Source: Myxococcota bacterium
Lineage (GTDB): Bacteria > Myxococcota_A > Bradymonadia > UBA7976 > UBA1532
Assembly (NCBI GenBank): GCA_963169045.1
Contig: CAUJDF010000103.1
Coordinates: 156,406-220,405 of the forward strand
DNA length: 64,000 nt
Reading direction: 5' to 3'
A model generated the notes under the pieces. It worked only from the letters and a program-made list of their open reading frames with translations, did no database searches and was not told the origin of the DNA. Positions 58,459 to 64,000 of the stretch are shown here, piece after piece. Position 1 is the stretch's first letter. The number at the start of each line of letters is the position of its first letter. The position numbers were made by a program, and so were the translations under genes.

Positions 58459-59503
58459 CCAGGCCGCGGGCTGCGATCAGCTCGGCGTTGAGGATGGCCG
58501 CGCCCGCCGCCCCGCGCACCGTGTTGTGCGACAGGGCGAAGAACTTCAGGCCCATGACGGGGCAGCGCTCGACGCGGCCGATGGTGATCGCCATGCCGGC
58601 GCCGTTGTCGGCGTCGAAGCGCGGCGACGGCCGGTCGCGCTCGTCACGGAAGTGGAAGAGCGGCGTCGGCGCGCTGTGCAGGCCGGCGGTCGCGGGCGAC
58701 GCGTAGGTCCGCAGGAGCTCGACGAAGTCGGCCGGCGAGAGCCTCTGCTTCGCCTTCAGGCCGACGGCGACGAGGTGCCCGTCGGCCACCGGGACGCGGA
58801 CGCAGCGCGCCGAGAGGGCGAAGTCCGCCGGCTCCACCCCGCGCTCGGTGAGGCGGCCGAGCATCTTCGGCGGCTCGATCGTGAGCTTCTCCTCTTCATT
58901 GCCGGGGTGCGGGCGGACGTTGCCGATCATGTCCCAGGCGGACTCGCCCGGGTAGCCGGCGCCCGAGACCGCCTGGTAGCTGGCGACGAAGACCGCCTCG
59001 ACGCCCACCGCCCGCAGCACCGGGGCGAGCGGCAGGGTGACCGGGATCGAGGTGCAGTTGGGGTTCGTCACGATGCAGCCGCGCGTGCGCTGCCGCGCCA
59101 CGAGGGCGAGGTGGTCGGCGTTCACCTCCGGGATGAGCAGCGGCACGTCGGGCGCCATGCGGTACGACGAGGCGTTGGAGACGACCGTCCACCCGGCCTG
59201 GGCGAAGGCCGGCTCGACCGTCTGCGCGGCGGCCGTGTCGAGGGCGGAGAGCGCGAGGCCCGGGGGGCCGAGCGCCGCCGGGTCGCAGGGCAGGATCGGC
59301 TCGTCCCCGAGGCCGGCGTAGGGCTCGCCGCCGAGGTGCCAGCGGCACGCCTCGCGATAGGACTTGCCGGCGGAGCGCTCGGACGCCGCCAGACCGGCCA
59401 GCCGCAGCGTCGGATGGCCGCGCAGCAACGTGACCGCGCGCTGTCCCACCATGCCCGTCGCCCCCAGCACCACCACCGGCCGGCGGCCGTCATTGCCGCT
59501 CAT
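58451..59503 (-). CDS. asd: Aspartate-semialdehyde dehydrogenase
   Basis: 350 residues from ATG 59503. NADP-binding [11 protein letters not shown] at the N-terminus and the active-site [15 protein letters not shown] with catalytic Cys. The pattern is the short archaeal/fungal-like Asd type. A His near [16 protein letters not shown] completes the site. Converts aspartyl phosphate to the semialdehyde, feeding lysine, threonine and methionine and diaminopimelate for the wall. The frame extends upstream to 59575, but residues before MSGNDG are not conserved-looking. GC-rich hairpins lie ~65-90 bases upstream. It overlaps the preceding plus-strand gene by 8 bases at its 3' end. Confidence 0.93.
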   Translation of the reverse strand: MSGNDGRRPVVVLGATGMVGQRAVTLLRGHPTLRLAGLAASERSAGKSYREACRWHLGGEPYAGLGDEPILPCDPAALGPPGLALSALDTAAAQTVEPAFAQAGWTVVSNASSYRMAPDVPLLIPEVNADHLALVARQRTRGCIVTNPNCTSIPVTLPLAPVLRAVGVEAVFVASYQAVSGAGYPGESAWDMIGNVRPHPGNEEEKLTIEPPKMLGRLTERGVEPADFALSARCVRVPVADGHLVAVGLKAKQRLSPADFVELLRTYASPATAGLHSAPTPLFHFRDERDRPSPRFDADNGAGMAITIGRVERCPVMGLKFFALSHNTVRGAAGAAILNAELIAARGLVR

Positions 59504-59568
59504 CGTCCACCCTTTCGCGTCTTTGCCGAGACGTCGCAGTCCGAGGTTTCGCGAATTCGACCGAGTTC

Positions 59569-59594
59569 GGGGCAATCTGCCCCGCCCCGGGGCA
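59569..59594. repeat. Three-arm inverted repeat upstream of asd
   Basis: GGGGCA (59569-59574), TGCCCC (59578-59583) and CGGGGCA (59588-59594) mean that the middle arm can pair with either side, giving two mutually exclusive hairpins. It lies ~66 bases upstream of the asd ATG and also ~165 bases before the divergent sigma gene. Could be an operator or a leader switch. The 254-base gap 59504-59757 otherwise holds no gene. Confidence 0.35.
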
Positions 59595-59757
59595 GAAGGA
59601 AACAGGAGACGATGAGCGAGAACGTCCCTGGTTGCGGCGACTCCTGATTTCCCGGCGCGGCACGCCCCCTGCAGACCAGCTCTCGCCGAACGGAGCGGCA
59701 GCCTCAGCGCGCCTGGTGGGACGGGCGACCGAGCGCTTCCGCGAAGGATGTGCAGGG

Positions 59758-60342
59758 ATGATCACGCGTAAGCTGCCGCGACTGACGCGCGCCGAAGAAG
59801 AGGCGCTCGTCCTTCAGGCCCAGGAAGGCAACCACGCTGCACTCGAGACGCTGCTCGAGGTGCACTACCGCCAGATGTACCACATGGCCCTCAAGATGAC
59901 GCGGGACCCCGTGCGGGCCCAGGACGTCACCCAGGAGGCCTGTGTGCAGGCGCTCCGCAAGGTCGATCAGTTCCGCTCCGAGGCCCGGTTCGCGTCGTGG
60001 CTCTGCCGCATCGTGGTCAACACCGCCCTGCTCCGCCACCGCCGCGAGAAGCGCCTCGTGCCGACGCCCGAGATCCACTCCCCCATGGCCGCCGCGCCGG
60101 AGCCGCAGCCGGAGGAGCGCACGAGCGACCGCGAGGTGCTGCTGCTGACCGACACCTTCCTCGAGGAGCTGCGCGACGGCGACCGCGAGCTGTTCGTGCG
60201 CCGCTTCCTCGACGGCCTGACGCTGCAGACGATCGCCGAGGAGACCGGTCTGTCGGTGCCCGCGATCAAGAGCCGCTTCCATCGCGCCCGCCTCCGCCTC
60301 AAGGCCGCCGCCAAGAAGCACCGCTGGGGCGTCGCGGCCTGA
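59758..60342 (+). CDS. ECF-type sigma-70 RNA polymerase sigma factor
   Basis: 194 residues from ATG 59758, with AGGG seven bases upstream. Region 2 ([23 protein letters not shown], then [19 protein letters not shown]) and region 4 ([26 protein letters not shown]) are textbook RpoE-like. The linker is short and acidic. No anti-sigma gene follows: the next gene is a minus-strand quinone oxidoreductase, so this one is an orphan, perhaps controlled otherwise. Target genes unknown. Confidence 0.9.
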   Translation: MITRKLPRLTRAEEEALVLQAQEGNHAALETLLEVHYRQMYHMALKMTRDPVRAQDVTQEACVQALRKVDQFRSEARFASWLCRIVVNTALLRHRREKRLVPTPEIHSPMAAAPEPQPEERTSDREVLLLTDTFLEELRDGDRELFVRRFLDGLTLQTIAEETGLSVPAIKSRFHRARLRLKAAAKKHRWGVAA

Positions 60343-60393
60343 TCGGCACCCGCCCCTTCGGCTTTCACCCCAACTGATGCCCCTGACGGGCCA

Positions 60394-61344
60394 TCAGGTC
60401 GCGGCGGTGACGAGCAGCAGCTTCCCGAACACGTCGCCGGCCGCGAGCCGGCGGTGGGCCTCTCCCGCCTCGGGGAGGGGCAGGCGGTCGGCGATGACCG
60501 GGCGGATCGCGCCCGCGTCGAGCAGCGGCCACACCTCCTGACGGAAGCGCGCGAGCAGCGCAGCCTTGTCGTCGGCGCTGCGGGCACGCAGCGTGCTCCC
60601 CACCACCGTGATGCGCTTCGTCAGCAGGCGGCCGAGGTCGAGCTCGGCGCGCGTGCCCCCCTGCAGGCCGATCACGACGAGCCGGCCGTCCGGCGCGAGC
60701 GAATTCAGGTTGCGATCCAGGTACTTCGCGCCGATCACGTCGAGGATGAGGTCGAAGGGGCCGGCGGCGGCGAAGTCGTCGGTCCGGTGGTCGAGGGCCC
60801 GGTGGGCGCCGATCTCGACGCACCGCGCGCAGCGCGCGGGGCCGCCGGCGGTGGTGGTCACGACGGCGCCACGTTCGCGCGCGAGCTGGATGGCCGCCGT
60901 GCCGACGCCGCCGCTGCCGCCGTGGATCAGCACGCGCTCGCCGGGCTGCAGGCCGCCGAGGCCCCACAGGTTCAGCCAGGCGGTGACGTAGACCTCGGGG
61001 ACGGCGCCGGCATCCGGCAGGCCCACCGCCGCGGGGATCGGGAGGAGGTGCCGCGCGTCGACCGCCACGCGCTCCGCGTAGCCGCCGCCGGCGAGCAGGG
61101 CCATGGCCTCGTCGCCGGCCTCCCAGCCGGTCACGTCCGGTCCCACCGAGGCGACGACGCCCGCCGCCTCAAGGCCGAGCAGGGGGCTGGCCCCCGGAGG
61201 CGGCGGGTAGAAGCCGCGGCGCTGCAGCAGGTCGGCGCGGTTGACCGACGTCGCACGCACCGCGAGCACCACCTCGCCGGGGCCGGCGACGGGATCGGGG
61301 ACTTCCCCCCAGCAAAGCGTCTCGCTGCCGACGATCGCTCTCAT
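60394..61344 (-). CDS. NAD(P)H quinone oxidoreductase, zinc-independent (PIG3/QOR type)
   Basis: 316 residues from ATG 61344. GroES-like N-terminal domain (VVLAVRATSVNRADLLQRRGFYPPPPGASPLLGLEAAGVV) and nucleotide-binding GGSGGVGTAAIQLA at about residue 142. The zinc-ligand cysteines of alcohol dehydrogenases are absent, matching quinone oxidoreductases of the PIG3 kind. The pattern RRGxYPPPPGAS is the hallmark of this subgroup. Catalyses NADPH reduction of quinones or enals. Stands alone, convergent with the sigma gene and divergent from the kinase. Confidence 0.92.
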   Translation of the reverse strand: MRAIVGSETLCWGEVPDPVAGPGEVVLAVRATSVNRADLLQRRGFYPPPPGASPLLGLEAAGVVASVGPDVTGWEAGDEAMALLAGGGYAERVAVDARHLLPIPAAVGLPDAGAVPEVYVTAWLNLWGLGGLQPGERVLIHGGSGGVGTAAIQLARERGAVVTTTAGGPARCARCVEIGAHRALDHRTDDFAAAGPFDLILDVIGAKYLDRNLNSLAPDGRLVVIGLQGGTRAELDLGRLLTKRITVVGSTLRARSADDKAALLARFRQEVWPLLDAGAIRPVIADRLPLPEAGEAHRRLAAGDVFGKLLLVTAAT

Positions 61345-61501
61345 GCGCCGCAGTGTCGCGCCGCGACGACGGCGGCACAATGCGCGACCTCCGCCGCGGT
61401 CGCGTCTCCGACCTCGTGCGATGCTCGACCCGTTCCGCGCCCTGTTCGACCCCCGCCGCGGGATCCGGCGTCCCGACGCCGACAGTGGTACAGTGCGCGC
61501 G

Positions 61502-63787
61502 ATGTCGCGGGACCTCGGGGATCGCTACACCCTCCACGAAGAAATCGGCCGGGGCTCGATCGGGGTCATCCATCGGGCGGTCGACCGGGTGCTCGATCGC
61601 CCGGTCGCGGTGAAACTGCTGCGCCCCGAGCACCTGCACCACGAGCGGCACCGCACCCGCTTCCTGCGCGAGGCGCATGTCTGCGCGCGGCTCGGCCACC
61701 CGAACATCGTGCCGGTGTACGACGTCGGCGAGATCCGCGGGGCGCCGGCGCTGGTGATGGCGCTGCTGGCGGGGCGCTCGCTGCGGACGGTGCTGCGGAC
61801 GGGGCACTTCGGCCTGGCGCGCCTGCTCGGCTGGTTCACGCAGGTGTGCAACGGCCTGGCGTTCGCGCACGACGCGGGGATCATCCACCGCGACGTGAAG
61901 CCGGCGCACATCTTCGTCGGCGACTTCGGGCAGGTCGTGCTGACCGACTGGGGGCTCGCGCGCCGTCTGCGGGCGGGCGACGAGCTCGAGCCGGACGGCG
62001 GGCGCGAGGTGACGCGCATCGGCGACGTCGTCGGGACGCCCGCGTACATGGCGCCCGAGCAGGCCGAGGGGCGCGTGCGGAGCGTCGATCACCGCGCCGA
62101 TGTCTACGCGCTGGGCGCCATCCTCTACGAGATCCTGACGGGGACGCGGCCGTACGAGGCGACGAGCTCGCTCGACGTGATCCGCGCCGTGCGCGAGGGG
62201 CCGCCGGCGCCGCCGTCGCAGCGCGCGCCGCACCGCAACATCCCGCCCGACGTGGAGGCCGTGTGCCTGCGCGCGATGGCGCGGGAGCCGGCGGACCGGT
62301 TCGACAGCGCGCTCGACCTGGCGGCGAACATCGAGGCGCGGCTCGAGTCGGGCGAGGTGCGGGCGCGCTCGACCCTGCCGGAGGCGCTGCCGGAGGTGTC
62401 GGCGGAGCGCACGGCGGCCGTGGACGCCGACGCGGCGCGGCGGCTCGCGGAGGGCCGCGCCGAGGCGGCGGCGTACGTGCGGCACCGGCGCGAGGCGGCG
62501 GCGCTGTGGTCCCAGGCGGCCCGGCAGCGCGCCGCCCTGCCCGAGGACGCGACGCGCGATCAGCTCGCCGAGGTGTGGAAGATCGACATCCGGCACCGCG
62601 ACGCGCTGGACCGCGCCGCGTGGCACTTCGTCCAGGCGGCCGACGCGCTCGCCGAGGCGCTGCCGCACGACACGCTGCAGGCGGAGGCCCGCGAGGTGCT
62701 GGCGCGGCTGCACCGCGACGCGTGGCGCGCCGCCGACGAGGCGGGCGATCCGGTGAGCGCGCAGTTCCACCGGTCGCGCGCCGAGGCCTGGGACGACGGC
62801 TCGATGAGCGACGAGCTCGCGGGGCGGTCGGCGCTGAGCGTCCACACCACGCCGGCGGGCGCCGTCGTCGACCTGTCCACGGTGGACGACCGCGTCCCGG
62901 TGTGGATGCAGGGCGCGCGGCTGCGGCTGGGGGAGACGCCGCTGTCCGGCCGCACGGTGAGCGCGACGCGGGCGGTGCTGCGCCTGACCGGCCCCGACGG
63001 TCTCGTCGCGCGCCTGCCGCTGCGGCTCGATCCCGGCGAGGCGCGCGTGATGGACCTGCGGCTGCCGCGCTCGCGCGAGGTCCCGCCAGGCTTCGTCTTC
63101 GTCGCCGGCGGGCGGTTCGTGATGGGCGCCGACGACCACGCGCCCGGCGCCGCGCTGCCGCGCGAGGTCGACGTGGCCTCGTTCTGCATCGCGCGCCAGC
63201 CGGTCCTCTGGGAGTCGTACTTCGAGTTCCTCGAGGACCTGCTCGCCGTCGGCGTCGACGCGTCGGCGCACTTCCCGCGCAAGCGCGGCAAGGCGCTCGT
63301 GACGGTCGAGGATCGCAACGTGCGGTGGCGCAAGGACGTCGAGGCGCCGCCCGGCTCGCCGGTGCGCTGGGTGAGCCACGACGACGCCGTCGCCTACGCC
63401 GTGTGGCTCTCGCGCCGGCTCGGCGCCCGGCTGCGGCTGCCCTCCGAAGAGGAGTGGGAGTACGCGGCGGGCGCCGGCGACGGGCGCATCTTCCCGTGGG
63501 GCGACCGGTTCGTGCCGGGCATCGCCGACGCCGGCCAGCGCGGCCGCAGCGGCCCCGCGGCGGTGCAGGCGTGGCCCGACGACGAGAGCCCGTTCGGCGT
63601 GCGCAGCGTCGCCGGCGGCGTGCGCGAGTGGACGTCGAGCGCCGCCGATGCCGGGCGCTTCCTGTTGCGCGGCGGCTCGTGGCGGGCGCGGCCGGAGCAG
63701 TGCCGGCTGTGCGCGCGGGCGACCGGGGCCCACGATCTGACGCACGAGACGATCGGCATCCGGCTGGCGGCGGACCTGCCGGACTGA
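61502..63787 (+). CDS. Ser/Thr kinase fused to formylglycine-generating (SUMF1) domain
   Basis: 761 residues from ATG 61502, just before the conserved kinase start RYTLHEEIGRGSIGVIHRA; an upstream ATG at 61421 would add 27 residues without homologous look. Kinase: Gly loop GRGSIG, VAVKLL, catalytic loop HRDVKPAHIFVG, TDWGLAR in place of DFG, GTPAYMAPEQ. The usual Asn after the HRDxKP (Asn in HRDLKPxN) is His (residue ~140), so metal binding may be altered. No transmembrane helix is obvious. A helical region (~300-430) and a PEGA-like stretch (SVHTTPAGAVVDLS) precede the SUMF1 domain (FVFVAGGRFVMGADDHAPGA, LPSEEEWEYAAGAGDGRIFPWGD, LLRGGSWRARPEQCRLCARA). These kinase-SUMF1 fusions are frequent in Myxococcota. 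Ends at 63787, before copy 2 of the structured element. Confidence 0.88.
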   Translation: MSRDLGDRYTLHEEIGRGSIGVIHRAVDRVLDRPVAVKLLRPEHLHHERHRTRFLREAHVCARLGHPNIVPVYDVGEIRGAPALVMALLAGRSLRTVLRTGHFGLARLLGWFTQVCNGLAFAHDAGIIHRDVKPAHIFVGDFGQVVLTDWGLARRLRAGDELEPDGGREVTRIGDVVGTPAYMAPEQAEGRVRSVDHRADVYALGAILYEILTGTRPYEATSSLDVIRAVREGPPAPPSQRAPHRNIPPDVEAVCLRAMAREPADRFDSALDLAANIEARLESGEVRARSTLPEALPEVSAERTAAVDADAARRLAEGRAEAAAYVRHRREAAALWSQAARQRAALPEDATRDQLAEVWKIDIRHRDALDRAAWHFVQAADALAEALPHDTLQAEAREVLARLHRDAWRAADEAGDPVSAQFHRSRAEAWDDGSMSDELAGRSALSVHTTPAGAVVDLSTVDDRVPVWMQGARLRLGETPLSGRTVSATRAVLRLTGPDGLVARLPLRLDPGEARVMDLRLPRSREVPPGFVFVAGGRFVMGADDHAPGAALPREVDVASFCIARQPVLWESYFEFLEDLLAVGVDASAHFPRKRGKALVTVEDRNVRWRKDVEAPPGSPVRWVSHDDAVAYAVWLSRRLGARLRLPSEEEWEYAAGAGDGRIFPWGDRFVPGIADAGQRGRSGPAAVQAWPDDESPFGVRSVAGGVREWTSSAADAGRFLLRGGSWRARPEQCRLCARATGAHDLTHETIGIRLAADLPD

Positions 63788-63802
63788 TCCGAGCCCGGCC
63801 GC

Positions 63803-64000
63803 CTCACAGCGGCGGGCGTTCAAGTGGACGATGGATCGCGCCGGAAGGCGAGGCGAGAGCGAGGCGCGGCCCCGAAGGCAGGGCCGTAGTCCTGTCGAGG
63901 GGCCGGAACGGAGCCGAGGCCCTCGACCTGACGGGGCCGTGGGCTCGCCCCGAAGGGGCGCTCGCCTTGCCGGACAAGCGAGGCGTCGTCCACTTGGATG
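63803..64000 (+). ncRNA. Structured intergenic element, copy 2 (3' end cut by window)
   Basis: Starts CTCACAGCGGCGGGCGTTCA, and 51 of the first 55 bases agree with copy 1 at 47153. Left arm 63817-63831 pairs with 63986-64000 at all 15 positions (two G.T pairs). The 3' hairpin CGCCTTGC (63963-63970) / GCGAGGCG (63978-63985) has the same loop CGGACAA as copy 1, with a T.G pair in place of C-G. A middle hairpin (GTCGAGGG / CCCTCGAC) is specific to this copy. It follows the kinase-SUMF1 gene by 15 bases, same strand. Confidence 0.5.

Noticed and set aside
61421..61501. Earlier start ATG for the kinase-SUMF1 gene
   Set aside because: The added 27 residues lack similarity to kinase N-termini and have no ribosome site. 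61502 begins right before the conserved kinase fold.

Overview
The window is about 64 kb of very GC-rich, densely coded bacterial chromosome. Organism: the many lipoproteins with myxobacterial-style signals, Ser/Thr kinases (one ending in a sulfatase-modifying-factor domain, one in an AgmX/TonB-like domain), a sigma factor/anti-sigma/TPR-CHAT operon, a class II ribonucleotide reductase with an intein, and VWA/PEGA/Sel1 proteins point to a Myxococcota (former Deltaproteobacteria) bacterium, probably of the Polyangia/Sandaracinus type. That is an inference from gene style; no rRNA or tRNA is present. One kinase gene carries a frameshift that could be real or an assembly error.

Layout. 1-991: an ISKra4-type transposase remnant and two arrays of ~21-bp degenerate repeats. 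992-8848: a lipoprotein, an Afp15-like AAA+ ATPase with two coupled unknown genes, a VWA lipoprotein with a sigma-54-like promoter, and a small lipoprotein. 8947-13117: minus-strand operon of ECF-like sigma factor, zinc-finger anti-sigma and TPR-CHAT lipoprotein. 13151-20450: sensor kinase (frameshifted), arsenosugar pair (ArsS plus AhpD-like), lipase lipoprotein, endonuclease V, ferritin-like protein. 20571-31606: RnfD/NqrB-like membrane protein fused to Sel1 repeats; a FadR-type regulator with two operator palindromes heading a coupled set with a long-chain alcohol oxidase-like GMC enzyme; PsiE-like protein plus P-type ATPase; parallel beta-helix-like lipoprotein. 31787-37030: membrane protein, purU, clpS-clpA. 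37136-41877: a five-gene translationally coupled operon: Ser/Thr kinase, two c-type cytochrome lipoproteins, an outer-membrane porin with its own CxxCH motif, and a Tat-exported ferritin-like protein. 41957-49815: TPR/PEGA protein, a very large Asp/Gly-repeat lipoprotein, two coupled lipoproteins and two structured intergenic repeats. 49939-54663: nrdJ with an intein, preceded by paired NrdR boxes. 55013-63787: coupled lipoprotein/membrane glycosidase-like pair, asd, ECF sigma factor, quinone oxidoreductase, kinase-SUMF1 fusion. 63803-end: second copy of the structured repeat.

Most noteworthy: (i) a ~220-bp structured element in two copies (47153-47375 and 63803-64000) whose closing stem shows a compensatory base change and whose inner hairpin keeps an identical loop and a G.U pair; (ii) the kinase-cytochrome-haem-porin-ferritin operon, a candidate electron conduit; (iii) the FadR-like operator and fatty-alcohol oxidase cluster; (iv) the nrdJ intein sitting directly before the catalytic cysteine, with an NrdR operator upstream.
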